Below are positions 22,731-31,267 of a DNA stretch of 64,000 bases, in pieces. The stretch is from NCBI GenBank assembly GCA_900540905.1, contig UQHR01000001.1:76234-140233 (forward strand), given 5' to 3'. Made by a program: the position numbers and the translations under genes. Positions within the stretch are counted from its first letter, which is position 1; the number at the start of each line of letters is the position of its first letter. Origin of the DNA: an uncultured Collinsella sp. GTDB lineage: Bacteria; Actinomycetota; Coriobacteriia; Coriobacteriales; Coriobacteriaceae. The notes below the pieces were generated by a model that had not been told where the DNA came from, did no database searches, and saw only the letters and a program-made list of their open reading frames with translations.

Positions 22731-23720
22731 CTACTCGTCGTCCCCGTCGTTGGGGTCGCCCTTGAGGGTGTTGATGTCCAGGTACTGGTTGTCGTCCTCT
22801 TTTTGCTGCGTTGCCGATTCGGACGCGGTGGGGCCGCGGAACAGCTGGAATCCCTCAAACGCAATGGCGCCGAGCAGGGCAATGACAATGGCGATAAAGG
22901 CAACCTTGACTGCCTGCGGAAATTCCGAGAAACGCAGCGCCTTTTCCTCGGCGTAATAATCGGCGAAGCGCTCTTCGCCCGTGCTTTTGGTATACGCCGG
23001 TGCGGACGCGGCCTCCGGGTCATATTCCGGTGCAGGCGTGGCAGCGTACGGATCGTTGAGATAATCGCTCGATGCGGTGCCATAATCCTCGGTCTCGATG
23101 CGACCGGTGCCAGCATAGCCATCGGAATAATCGGAATATGCCGCACCGCCCTCATAGCCCGCGGCGCTCGTGTTGGCGGCAAAAAGCGGGTTAACTGGAA
23201 CATCGAGCGCCGGCATGCCGGTAGAGGTCTCATCCAGATCGGCTGCAGCCCAGGAATCGTGGACAACCTGATGGGCAACGGGCTCATCGAGCCTTGTGAC
23301 CGGAGGCTTGCGTGCCGCAGGAACAGGCAACTGCTGGGCGCTGTACATAACAGTGCTGTCGGCCGATTTGCCCTGCGTCGCTGCTGCGAGAAATGCCGCC
23401 GTCTCGGACGGGTCGCTTGCGGGGCGGGGAGCGGGCGTGGGCGCCGAAGTGGGTGCGGGTGTAGGCGCGGGCGTCGAAACAGCCGGCTGCGCAGGAGTCG
23501 GCGCAGATGCGGTCTTAGGCGCAAGTGCGGGATTGGGGCTTGACGGGCGAGCCCCGCCGCCGCCCATGAGTTCGTCGGCGGTCCACGGGCGATCATCCAT
23601 CACATCGTCAAGGCTCAGCGAAAACAGGTCGTCTTCGCCCTCATCGAACATGCGGTGCACATGTCCACCAATTGCCGCAATCAATCCGCGACCGGTGCAT
23701 GATGCCTTGCTCAACGCCAT
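22731..23720 (-). CDS. hypothetical single-pass membrane protein with Pro/Ala-rich region
   Basis: This 329-residue protein starts at ATG 23720 behind AAAGGATG. It has an acidic N-terminus (FDEGEDDLFSLSLDDVMDD), a long Pro/Ala/Thr-rich stretch at about 85-120 (APTPAP repeats), a Tyr/Asp/Ser-rich part (YSDYSDGYAGTGRIETEDY), then one transmembrane helix near residues 268-288 (VKVAFIAIVIALLGAIAF) and a short acidic tail. The layout suggests a cytoplasmic disordered domain anchored by a C-terminal helix, or the reverse. No family was recognised. Confidence 0.7.
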   Translation of the reverse strand: MALSKASCTGRGLIAAIGGHVHRMFDEGEDDLFSLSLDDVMDDRPWTADELMGGGGARPSSPNPALAPKTASAPTPAQPAVSTPAPTPAPTSAPTPAPRPASDPSETAAFLAAATQGKSADSTVMYSAQQLPVPAARKPPVTRLDEPVAHQVVHDSWAAADLDETSTGMPALDVPVNPLFAANTSAAGYEGGAAYSDYSDGYAGTGRIETEDYGTASSDYLNDPYAATPAPEYDPEAASAPAYTKSTGEERFADYYAEEKALRFSEFPQAVKVAFIAIVIALLGAIAFEGFQLFRGPTASESATQQKEDDNQYLDINTLKGDPNDGDDE

Positions 23721-23843
23721 TCTGTCCCATCCTTTCGAAATACTAATGACATCGATTATATGGAACTTCCCAAGCGGCCCGGTCTTGGATTCGTGCTTTC
23801 CAGAACTCGCGCCCAAAAGGGGAGGGGCAATCCAGGCGAGTGC

Positions 23844-24497
23844 CTACTTGTCGCCGGCCGCCGCCTTGGCCTCATTGAGGTAGCTATAGAAGCTGTACTT
23901 GGAGATGCCAAAGAACTCGCAGGCGCGCTCGCTCGACTTGGAAATGAGGAAGGCACCGCGACGGTCGAGGTAGCCAATGGCACGAATGCGCTCGTCTTTG
24001 GTCATGAGTGCCGCGGGCTTGCCCACAAACTGCTCGCACTCGTGCAGCAGGTCCTCGAGCAGGTCGCCGATGTTCTTGGTAATGGGCTCGGGCTCGGTAT
24101 AGCCCGTGCCGCCGGTGCCGGTGAAAGCGTCGAGCGAGCGCTCAAAAGCCTTCATAAGCGTAATGTCAAAGTTGATGCCCAAAATGCCGACGGGCTTGCC
24201 TTCGTCGTTGCGGATAAAGATGGTCGAGGACTTGAGCAGCTTGCCATCGGTGGTTTTAGTGAGGTACGGCTCGCGGTCGTGTACGTCGGTGCTGCCCTCG
24301 TGCATGGACTCAAACACGATATGGCTGGGGCCGTCACCCAGTTTGCGCCCGCTGACGTGGCCGTTTTCGATTACTACGATGGAGTGGTCCACGTCCTCGG
24401 TCTCCAGATCGTGGACGACGACTTCGCAGTTGGGGCCAAATTGGAGCGCCAGGCCGTGTGCGAGACGCTTGTAAAACTCAATCTGTGCGGGGGTCAT
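23844..24497 (-). CDS. YheO/DauR-type PAS and HTH transcriptional regulator (second copy)
   Basis: This 217-residue regulator has a YheO-like PAS domain (LALQFGPNCEVVVHDLE, ENGHVSGRKLGDGPSH, IGILGINFDITL-like segment PVGILGINFDITL) and a C-terminal HTH (CEFFGISKYSFYSYLNEAKA). The start is ATG 24497 behind TAGGAAGG. It is divergent from ygeX, and the shared gap contains two identical-format palindromes at the ygeX promoter. It is the obvious candidate to control ygeX, ygeY and ygeW in response to a purine-breakdown product (inference). Confidence 0.85.
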   Translation of the reverse strand: MTPAQIEFYKRLAHGLALQFGPNCEVVVHDLETEDVDHSIVVIENGHVSGRKLGDGPSHIVFESMHEGSTDVHDREPYLTKTTDGKLLKSSTIFIRNDEGKPVGILGINFDITLMKAFERSLDAFTGTGGTGYTEPEPITKNIGDLLEDLLHECEQFVGKPAALMTKDERIRAIGYLDRRGAFLISKSSERACEFFGISKYSFYSYLNEAKAAAGDK

Positions 24498-24616
24498 GGG
24501 TGCCTTCCTAAAAATTAGTTTGGGCACACTTTGCCATAAACCACATCTGTTCGCAAACAAATCCATCAACAAGGCAATTCATGACCGTTCGGCGGCGAAA
24601 AAGTACCGATTACGGC

Positions 24617-24682
24617 AACAAACAATTTGTTAGGTTTGCCAATCAAAAAGTGTGATAGAACAGTGCTAACAAACTTTTTGTT
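24617..24682 (+). promoter_or_regulatory. ygeX promoter with paired AACAAA-N3-TTTGTT operators
   Basis: Two sites with the same 6-3-6 layout, AACAAA-CAA-TTTGTT (24617-24631) and AACAAA-CTT-TTTGTT (24668-24682), are 51 bp apart centre to centre. Between them lies TTGTTA (24628-24633), 17 bp, TGTGAT (24651-24656). The first site overlaps the -35 box and the second lies just past the expected start of transcription. That is a classic repression layout in the gap shared with the second YheO/DauR-type regulator. Confidence 0.6.
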
Positions 24683-24774
24683 TGGCATCCACATAAAAGT
24701 TCAGTCGCATGAATGGGAATGGGCTGAAACGCGTATGCGGGGGCCGGCAAGAGAGGACTTAAGGAGTTCACCGT

Positions 24775-25989
24775 ATGGCCGATAAGATCCAGTGGGCGGG
24801 CAACACGATGCCCAAGAGCGATGATAAGCACTTGGGAATCATGAGCCTCGACCACGTGAAGAAGGCCCGTGCCTTCCACCAGTCGTTCCCCCAGTACACC
24901 GTCACTCCGCTTGCCCGCCTGGATGGCCAGGCCGCGCGCCTGGGCCTGTCCAACCTGTGCGTTAAGGACGAGAGCTATCGCTTTGGCCTCAACGCCTTTA
25001 AGGTCCTGGGCGGCTCGTTTGCCATGGCCAATTACATTGCCGACGAGACCGGCAAGGACGTTGCCGAGTGCACCTTCGATTACCTGACCTCCGATCAGCT
25101 TGCCAAGGACTTTGGTCAGGCTACCTTCTTTACCGCCACCGACGGCAACCATGGCCGCGGCGTGGCATGGGCTGCCAACAAGCTGGGCCAGAAGGCCGTC
25201 GTGCACATGCCCAAGGGTTCCACCAAGCCCCGCTTCGATAACATCGCCGCCGAGGGCGCCACGGTGACCATCGAAGAGGTCAACTACGACGAGTGCGTGC
25301 GCATGGCCGCCGCCGAGGCCGATGCCTGCGAGCGCGGCGTCATCGTTCAGGACACCGCCTGGGAGGGCTACGAGAAGATTCCGTCCTGGATCATGGAGGG
25401 TTACGGCACCATGGCTTCTGAGGCTGCCGAGCAGCTGCGCGAGATGGCCATCAACCGCCCGACGCACGTGTTTGTCCAGGCTGGCGTGGGTTCGCTCGCC
25501 GGCGCCGTGGTGGGCTATTTCACCAACCTGTATCCCGATAACCCGCCCACCTTCGTCGTGGTTGAGTGCGCACCTGCCGCCTGCCTGTACAAGGGCGCTG
25601 CCGCCGGCGACGGCGATCCGCGCATCGTGGACGGTGACATGCCTTCCATCATGGCCGGCCTGTGCTGCGGCGAGCCCAACATCCTGGGCTGGGATATCCT
25701 GCGCAACCACACCACCGCCTTCGTGTCTTGCCCCGACTGGGTCACCGCTCGCGGCATGCGTACCCTGGGCGCCCCCGAGAAGGGCGACCCGCGCGTCATC
25801 TCCGGCGAGTCCGGCGCTGTGACCACCGGCCTGGTCGAGACCCTCATGCTCGATCCCGAGTACGCCGAGCTCAAGGAACTCATCGGCCTGGACAAGACGA
25901 GCTCCGTGCTCTGCTTCTCCACGGAAGGTGACACGGACCCGGATCAGTACCGTCGCATCGTCTGGGAGGGCGAGTATCCGACCTGCTAG
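24775..25989 (+). CDS. ygeX: 2,3-diaminopropionate ammonia-lyase
   Basis: This 404-residue PLP enzyme cleaves 2,3-diaminopropionate to pyruvate and two ammonia molecules through an aminoacrylate intermediate. K76 in SYRFGLNAFKVLGG is the expected PLP lysine, and TATDGNHGRGVAWAA (seen here as TATDGNHGRGVAWA) is the fold-type II substrate loop. The length matches E. coli YgeX. The ATG follows TTAAGGAGTTCACCGT. In the purine locus it catalyses the last step to pyruvate. Codon choice is strongly biased (CTG, GGC, ATC, GAG), suggesting high expression. Confidence 0.94.
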   Translation: MADKIQWAGNTMPKSDDKHLGIMSLDHVKKARAFHQSFPQYTVTPLARLDGQAARLGLSNLCVKDESYRFGLNAFKVLGGSFAMANYIADETGKDVAECTFDYLTSDQLAKDFGQATFFTATDGNHGRGVAWAANKLGQKAVVHMPKGSTKPRFDNIAAEGATVTIEEVNYDECVRMAAAEADACERGVIVQDTAWEGYEKIPSWIMEGYGTMASEAAEQLREMAINRPTHVFVQAGVGSLAGAVVGYFTNLYPDNPPTFVVVECAPAACLYKGAAAGDGDPRIVDGDMPSIMAGLCCGEPNILGWDILRNHTTAFVSCPDWVTARGMRTLGAPEKGDPRVISGESGAVTTGLVETLMLDPEYAELKELIGLDKTSSVLCFSTEGDTDPDQYRRIVWEGEYPTC

Positions 25990-26004
25990 CAGACTGACCT
26001 GTCC

Positions 26005-26122
26005 GGAGGCAGCCGGAGGACTTTACTCCCTGCTCGGACAGTCCTGCTCGCACGGAGAGCACATTAAGTGCTCTCCGGCTCGTGCGGAACTCGCGACGGA
26101 GCAAAGTCCTCCGTCCGCCTCC
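26005..26122 (+). promoter_or_regulatory. large structured element between ygeX and ygeY
   Basis: Nested stems span about 118 nt. GGAGGC (26005-26010) pairs with GCCTCC (26117-26122), CGGAGGACTTT (26014-26024) with AAAGTCCTCCG (26103-26113), CGCAC (26049-26053) with GTGCG (26082-26086), and GGAGAGCAC (26054-26062) with GTGCTCTCC (26068-26076). It has no T-run and ends about 100 nt before ygeY. It could be a processed RNA structure that sets relative expression of ygeX and ygeY, a leader RNA, or a palindromic mobile element. Confidence 0.6.
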
Positions 26123-26226
26123 TACGTTTACTTGCTTGCCGGGTACTCGACCTCACGCTGCTTGGCACAAGTGATCTATCTGAAATATCTACCTGTAGGT
26201 AAACCCTTGTAGAAAGGTTGACTGTT

Positions 26227-27612
26227 ATGACTAAGGAACTCGATTTCGAGGCAATTAAAAACGCTGCTGAGTCCCATCGTGCTGATATGACGCGTTTTCT
26301 TCGCGCAATGATTAGCCACCCCTCTGAGTCCTGCGAGGAGGGTGAGGTTGTCGCTTGCATTAAGGCCGAGATGGAGAGCCTTGGCTATGACGAGGTCAAG
26401 GTCGACGGCCTGGGCAACGTTATGGGCTTTATGGGCGAGGGCGACAAGATCATCGCCATCGACTCCCACATCGACACCGTCGGTATCGGCAACATCGAGA
26501 ACTGGGATGCCGATCCCTATGAGGGCTACGAAACCGACGAGATCATCTACGGCCGCGGCGGCTCCGACCAGGAGGGCGGCATGGCTTCTGCTACCTATGC
26601 TGCCAAGATGATGAAGGACATGGGCCTCATCCCCGAGGGCTACAAGATCATGGTCGTCGGCACCGTCCAGGAAGAGGACTGCGACGGCATGTGCTGGCAG
26701 TACATCTACAACAAGGACGGCATTAAGCCCGAGTTCGTCATTTCCACCGAGCCCACCGACGGCGGCATCTATCGCGGTCACCGCGGCCGCATGGAGATCC
26801 GCGTCGACGTTCACGGCACCTCCTGCCACGGCTCCGCTCCCGACCGCGGCGACAACGCCATCTACAAGATGGCCGACATCATCGCCGACGTCCGCGCCCT
26901 CAACAACAACGGCTGTGACGAGTCGACCGACATCAAGGGCCTCGTCAAGATGCTCGACCCCAAGTACAACCCCGAGCACTTCGAGGACGCCCGCTTCCTG
27001 GGCCGCGGCACCTGCACCGTCAGCCAGATCTTCTACACCAGCCCCAGCCGCTGCGCTGTCGCTGACTCCTGCGCCATCTCCATCGACCGTCGCATGACCG
27101 CCGGTGAGACCTGGGAGTCCTGCCTGGAAGAGATCCGTAACCTGCCGGCCGCCAAGAAGTACGGCGACGACGTGAAGGTCTCCATGTACATGTACGACCG
27201 TCCGTCCTGGACCGGCGAGGTCTACGAGACCGAGGCTTACTTCCCCACGTGGATCAACAAGGAGACCGCTCCGCACGTCAAGGCCCTCGTCGACGCCCAC
27301 AAGGCCATGTTCGGTGACGAGCGCATCGGCTGCGAGCCCAGCATGGACAAGCGCACCGGTCGCCCGCTGTGCGACAAGTGGACCTTCTCCACGAACTGCG
27401 TTTCCATCCAGGGCCGCTATGGCATCCCCTGCGTCGGCTTCGGCCCGGGTGCCGAGTCTCAGGCTCACGCTCCCAACGAGGTCACCTACAAGGACGACCT
27501 GGTCACCGCTGCCGCCATGTATGTGGCTGCCCTGAACCTCTACGATCCGAGCCAGGCCGATGGCGACGCCACCGTGTTCCGCGCCGGTCTGACCAACAAC
27601 AAGATCGATTAG
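26227..27612 (+). CDS. ygeY: YgeY-type selenium-metabolism-linked M20 hydrolase
   Basis: This 461-residue enzyme belongs to the M20 metallopeptidase/deacylase family. Motifs are DSHIDTVG (about 79-86), GRGGSDQEGGMAS (about 108) and the catalytic EED near residue 149 (VGTVQEEDCDG). It is a predicted amide or ureido hydrolase of the purine-degradation cluster; the substrate is unproven. ATG 26227 follows AGAAAGG by 9 bp; a TTG at 26218 is less likely. It lies downstream of ygeX and ends at a perfect hairpin at 27635-27659. Confidence 0.9.
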   Translation: MTKELDFEAIKNAAESHRADMTRFLRAMISHPSESCEEGEVVACIKAEMESLGYDEVKVDGLGNVMGFMGEGDKIIAIDSHIDTVGIGNIENWDADPYEGYETDEIIYGRGGSDQEGGMASATYAAKMMKDMGLIPEGYKIMVVGTVQEEDCDGMCWQYIYNKDGIKPEFVISTEPTDGGIYRGHRGRMEIRVDVHGTSCHGSAPDRGDNAIYKMADIIADVRALNNNGCDESTDIKGLVKMLDPKYNPEHFEDARFLGRGTCTVSQIFYTSPSRCAVADSCAISIDRRMTAGETWESCLEEIRNLPAAKKYGDDVKVSMYMYDRPSWTGEVYETEAYFPTWINKETAPHVKALVDAHKAMFGDERIGCEPSMDKRTGRPLCDKWTFSTNCVSIQGRYGIPCVGFGPGAESQAHAPNEVTYKDDLVTAAAMYVAALNLYDPSQADGDATVFRAGLTNNKID

Positions 27613-27634
27613 TCCCATTCCTCGATCTTGTTGA

Positions 27635-27659
27635 GCCGGGGACAGCTCGTGTCCCCGGC
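27635..27659 (+). terminator. hairpin after ygeY (terminator-like, no T-run)
   Basis: GCCGGGGACA (27635-27644) and TGTCCCCGGC (27650-27659) form a perfect 10-bp stem with loop GCTCG. No T-run follows, so it may only partly terminate or may protect the 3' end of the message. Confidence 0.6.
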
Positions 27660-27813
27660 ACTCCCTGTTGACTTGGGGCCCGCGGTCGTTATCTCCCATG
27701 CTTCCTCGACGGTAGCGGGTCCTCGTCATAGTGCTCTGCATGTTCTAGCCACACGCGCATGCCGGAGCACATCTACTCATTGCAATCGTTTCATCTTTGG
27801 AAAGGATATTTAC

Positions 27814-29016
27814 ATGGACGCCAAGTTTACCGAGCTCGTCGAGCAGCTGAACGGCCTCGATTTTAAGGGCATGTACGGCAGCGACTTCCTGCACACCTGG
27901 GATAAGACCACCGATGAGCTCAAGGCGCTCTACATCGTCGCCGACGCCCTGCGCGAGCTGCGCGAGAACAACGTTTCGTCCAAGATCTTCGATTCGGGTC
28001 TGGCCGTCTCCCTGTTCCGTGACAACTCCACCCGTACGCGCTTCTCCTTCTCTAAGGCAGCCAACCTGCTCGGCCTTGAGCTGCAGGACCTGGACGAGAA
28101 GAAGTCCCAGATCGCCCACGGCGAGACCGTCCGCGAGACCGCTACCATGATCTCCTTCATGGCCGACGTCATCGGCATCCGCGACGACATGTACATCGGC
28201 AAGGGCGACGCCTACATGGCCGAGGTCTCCGAGTCTGTCCAGCAGGCCTACGAGGACGGCGTTCTGGATCACCGCCCCACGCTCATCTCCCTGCAGTCCG
28301 ATTCCGACCACCCCACGCAGTCCTCTGCCGACATGCTCTACCTCATCAACGAGTTTGGCGGCCTTGAGAACCTCAAGGGCAAGAAGGTTGCCGTCACCTG
28401 GGCCTATTCGCCCTCTTACGGCAAGCCGCTGTCCTGCCCGCAGTCGCTGATCAGCCTGCTGCCCCGCTTTGGCATGGACGTCACCCTGGCCCACCCCGAG
28501 GGCTATGACCTCATGCCCGAGGTCGTCGAGCGCGCCAAGGGCTATGCCGCCGAGTCCGGCACTACCTTTAAGCAGGTCAACACCATGGCCGAGGCCTTCG
28601 AGGGCGCCGACATCGTGATCCCCAAGAGCTGGGCTCCGTTTGCCGCCATGGAGAAGCGTACCAACCTGTACGCCGAGGGCGACGACGCCGGCATCGCAGC
28701 GCTCGAGAAGGAACTGCTCGCCCAGAACGCCACCCATCAGGACTGGTGCTCCACGACCGAACTCATGGAGAAGACCGCCAACGGCCAGGACACCATCTTT
28801 ATGCACCCGCTGCCCGCCGACATCTCCGGTGTCTCCTGCGAGCACGGCGAGGTTAACGCCGACGTCTTCGACATGCACCGCGTGGGCATGTACAAGGAGG
28901 CCAGCTACAAGCCGTACGCCATCGCTGCCATGATGTTCCTGCAGAAGGTTGCCGATCCCGCCGCTACCCTCAAGGCCCTCGACGAGCGTAACACCGCCCG
29001 TTGGCTCCAGGCCTAA
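27814..29016 (+). CDS. ygeW: knotted carbamoyltransferase YgeW
   Basis: This 400-residue member of the aspartate/ornithine carbamoyltransferase superfamily has the carbamoyl-phosphate motif STRTR at residues 72-76 and MHPLPADIS near 329. YgeW proteins form a knotted fold. In the urate pathway the enzyme is proposed to run in the catabolic direction, splitting a ureido compound to carbamoyl phosphate and 2,3-diaminopropionate. ATG 27814 follows GGAAAGGATATTTAC. The carbamate kinase that would turn carbamoyl phosphate into ATP is not in this window. A strong terminator follows. Confidence 0.92.
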   Translation: MDAKFTELVEQLNGLDFKGMYGSDFLHTWDKTTDELKALYIVADALRELRENNVSSKIFDSGLAVSLFRDNSTRTRFSFSKAANLLGLELQDLDEKKSQIAHGETVRETATMISFMADVIGIRDDMYIGKGDAYMAEVSESVQQAYEDGVLDHRPTLISLQSDSDHPTQSSADMLYLINEFGGLENLKGKKVAVTWAYSPSYGKPLSCPQSLISLLPRFGMDVTLAHPEGYDLMPEVVERAKGYAAESGTTFKQVNTMAEAFEGADIVIPKSWAPFAAMEKRTNLYAEGDDAGIAALEKELLAQNATHQDWCSTTELMEKTANGQDTIFMHPLPADISGVSCEHGEVNADVFDMHRVGMYKEASYKPYAIAAMMFLQKVADPAATLKALDERNTARWLQA

Positions 29017-29040
29017 AGCCGGGCTGAGGTAAGCCATGTA

Positions 29041-29079
29041 AAGGGGGCGCTCTGCCAACCGGCGGGGTGCCCCCTTTTT
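29041..29079 (+). terminator. terminator after ygeW
   Basis: AAGGGGGC (29041-29048) pairs with GCCCCCTT (29069-29076), followed by TTT. It closes the ygeX-ygeY-ygeW segment. Confidence 0.9.
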
Positions 29080-29166
29080 GCATCGTGGGCGTGCGGGATA
29101 AGCGCTTTCGATGTGGATGCCCGCGGCGCGAGTTATGGGTACGATGGTTTCAGGGGAGGTATCACC

Positions 29167-29781
29167 ATGAAACTTGGATGCGTCATTATGGCTTCGGGCG
29201 AGGGCAAGCGGTTTGGCTCTAACAAGATGCTTGCCGATATCTATGGCGAGCCGCTGATTGCCCGGACCATCGATTCGGTTCCCCGGGGCTTTGACGTCGT
29301 GGTTTCGACGCGTTGGCCCGAGGTCGCTCAGATTTGCGAGGACAAGCATTGCCCGTGCGTGCTGCACGACGGCGAGCTGCGCAGCGAAAGCGTCCGTGTG
29401 GGCCTTTCATGGGGAGTCGAACGCAACTGGAAAGGTTGCCTCTTTTTGCCGGGCGACCAGCCGCTCGTGAGTTCGGGTTCATTTGAGGCTATGGTTCGTG
29501 CGTTTGACGAGTGTGGCCGCAAACATCCGGTGCGTCTTGCGTGCAACGGTGAGCCTTCGAGCCCGGTGCTCTTTCCGGCGGAACTGCTCGATGCACTTAT
29601 GTGTCTTGAGGGCAAGGACGGCGGCGGTTCGATCCTCAAGGACCGTACCGACGTGGTGCTGGTCGAGGCGCGTGCCTACGAGCTGTGGGACGTCGATACC
29701 GCCAAGGGACAGCAACGCATAACGGAGCATATCGCCGCCTGCTCGTATTTTGATCGCGTGGCCAACTGCATCAATCAATAA
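29167..29781 (+). CDS. ygfJ: YgfJ/MocA-type molybdenum cofactor nucleotidyltransferase
   Basis: This 204-residue NTP transferase of the MobA-like family has the nucleotide-binding start CVIMASGEGKRFGSNKML and FLPGDQPLVSSGSF around the metal-binding aspartate. Relatives attach CMP to molybdopterin, giving the cytosine dinucleotide cofactor used by the XDH family. It therefore most likely matures XdhD. ATG 29167 follows GGGGAGGTATCACC. hyuA starts 9 bp downstream, so they are co-transcribed. Confidence 0.87.
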   Translation: MKLGCVIMASGEGKRFGSNKMLADIYGEPLIARTIDSVPRGFDVVVSTRWPEVAQICEDKHCPCVLHDGELRSESVRVGLSWGVERNWKGCLFLPGDQPLVSSGSFEAMVRAFDECGRKHPVRLACNGEPSSPVLFPAELLDALMCLEGKDGGGSILKDRTDVVLVEARAYELWDVDTAKGQQRITEHIAACSYFDRVANCINQ

Positions 29782-29790
29782 GGAGCAATT

Positions 29791-31158
29791 ATGATCATCA
29801 TCAAAAACGGCGCGCTCGTGACGCCCCAGGGGCTTCGCCGCGCCGATCTTGCCATGGAGGGCGATAAGATTGTGCGGATTGCCGCGGCAATCGAGCCGGG
29901 CGAGGGCGATACCGTCCAGGACGCCACCGACTGTTGGGTGTTCCCCGGCTTTATCGACGGCCACACGCACATGCAGTGCTGGACTGGCATGGATTGGACG
30001 GCCGATAGCTTTGAGACCGGTACGCGTGCGGCTGCCTGCGGCGGTACGACGACCATCGTGGACTACGCGACGGCCGATCGCGGCGTGACCATGCCCGATG
30101 CCTTGGCCGAGTGGCATCGCCGCGCCGACGGAACCTGCACGGCCAACTACGCGTTTCATATGGCACTCGCCGAGTGGAATGAACGCAACCGCGCCGATCT
30201 TTCGGCCATGCGCGAGGCGGGCGTGTCGTCGTTTAAGACCTACTTTGCCTATGACCACCTGCGCCTGGACGACGCCGAGACGCTCGAGGTGCTGGAGGAA
30301 CTCAAGCGCGTGGGCGGCATGCTCTGCGTGCATTGCGAGAACGGTACGCTGGTGAATGAACTGCAAAAGCGCGTGTACGAGCAGGGGATTCATGGGCCCG
30401 AGGGGCATGCGCTCAGCCGTCCGGACGTGTGCGAGGCCGAGGCCGTGAGTCGTCTGCTGTATCTGGCGCACTTAGCCGGGGACGCTCCAGTCAATGTGGT
30501 GCACCTTTCGACCAAGCTGGGTCTTGAGGCCATCCGTGCCGCCAAGGCGCGCGGGCAGAAGAATATCTATGTCGAGACCTGCCCTCAGTATCTGATGCTC
30601 GACGATACTTGCTATCTGGAGCAGGGCGAGGACGGCTTTGCGGGCGCCAAGTACGTGATGAGCCCGCCGCTGCGCCATGCCGGTGACCGTGCCGCGCTGC
30701 GCGAGGCGCTTGTGGCCGGCGAGATCGATACTATTGCGACCGATCATTGCAGCTTTAACCTGCACGGGCAAAAGGACCGCGGACGCGACGATTTCCGCGC
30801 GATTCCCAACGGCGGACCCGGCGTGGAGCATCGTCCTGTCGCGATCGCTACGAGCTTTGAGGGACAGCTGGGTCCCGAGGATCTGTGCCGCTTGATGAGC
30901 GAGAACCCGGCGCGCATCTTTGGCATGTATCCGCGTAAGGGCTGTCTTGCCGAGGGCGCCGATGCCGACGTGTGCGTGTGGGATCCCAAGGCGCGCTGGA
31001 CCATTAGCGCGGCGACGCAGCATCAGGCTGTGGACTACACGCCGCTCGAGGGTTTTGAGGCACATGGCCGCGCCAAGGCCGTGTTTGTGAACGGCGTGCT
31101 GGCGGCACGCGATGGCGAGCCCACCGGAGCCCAGCCCGGCCGCTACGTGCCCCGCTAG
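29791..31158 (+). CDS. hyuA: D-hydantoinase / dihydropyrimidinase-type hydrolase
   Basis: This 455-residue cyclic amidohydrolase shows the dinuclear metal site: DGHTHM (about 56-61), the carbamylated lysine in SFKTYFAYD (about 149), HCENG, VVHLSTK and the aspartate in ATDHCSFN (about 316). Hydantoinases open five- or six-membered imide rings; here a hydantoin-like purine product is the likely substrate. The start ATG follows AAGGAGCAATT. It corresponds to ygeZ/hyuA of the E. coli cluster. Confidence 0.9.
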   Translation: MIIIKNGALVTPQGLRRADLAMEGDKIVRIAAAIEPGEGDTVQDATDCWVFPGFIDGHTHMQCWTGMDWTADSFETGTRAAACGGTTTIVDYATADRGVTMPDALAEWHRRADGTCTANYAFHMALAEWNERNRADLSAMREAGVSSFKTYFAYDHLRLDDAETLEVLEELKRVGGMLCVHCENGTLVNELQKRVYEQGIHGPEGHALSRPDVCEAEAVSRLLYLAHLAGDAPVNVVHLSTKLGLEAIRAAKARGQKNIYVETCPQYLMLDDTCYLEQGEDGFAGAKYVMSPPLRHAGDRAALREALVAGEIDTIATDHCSFNLHGQKDRGRDDFRAIPNGGPGVEHRPVAIATSFEGQLGPEDLCRLMSENPARIFGMYPRKGCLAEGADADVCVWDPKARWTISAATQHQAVDYTPLEGFEAHGRAKAVFVNGVLAARDGEPTGAQPGRYVPR

Positions 31159-31178
31159 CAGCAAAGATGCCGTGTCCC

Positions 31179-31257
31179 CTCCTCAGTTGCGGTGAAATAC
31201 GGACTGTTTGCGGCCGTCGGGCGGCCAAACAGTCCGTATTTCACCGCAACTGAGGAG
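31179..31257. repeat. perfect 32-bp inverted repeat, copy A
   Basis: Arms 31179-31210 and 31226-31257 are perfectly complementary. They contain the core GTTGCGGTGAAATACGGACT, and the 15-nt loop is GC-rich. It lies between the convergent hyuA (plus) and yqeC (minus) genes. A second copy with 25-bp arms is at 33971-34037. It may act as a bidirectional terminator and looks like a dispersed palindromic element. Confidence 0.9.
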
Positions 31258-31267
31258 ATGGGGCCGG

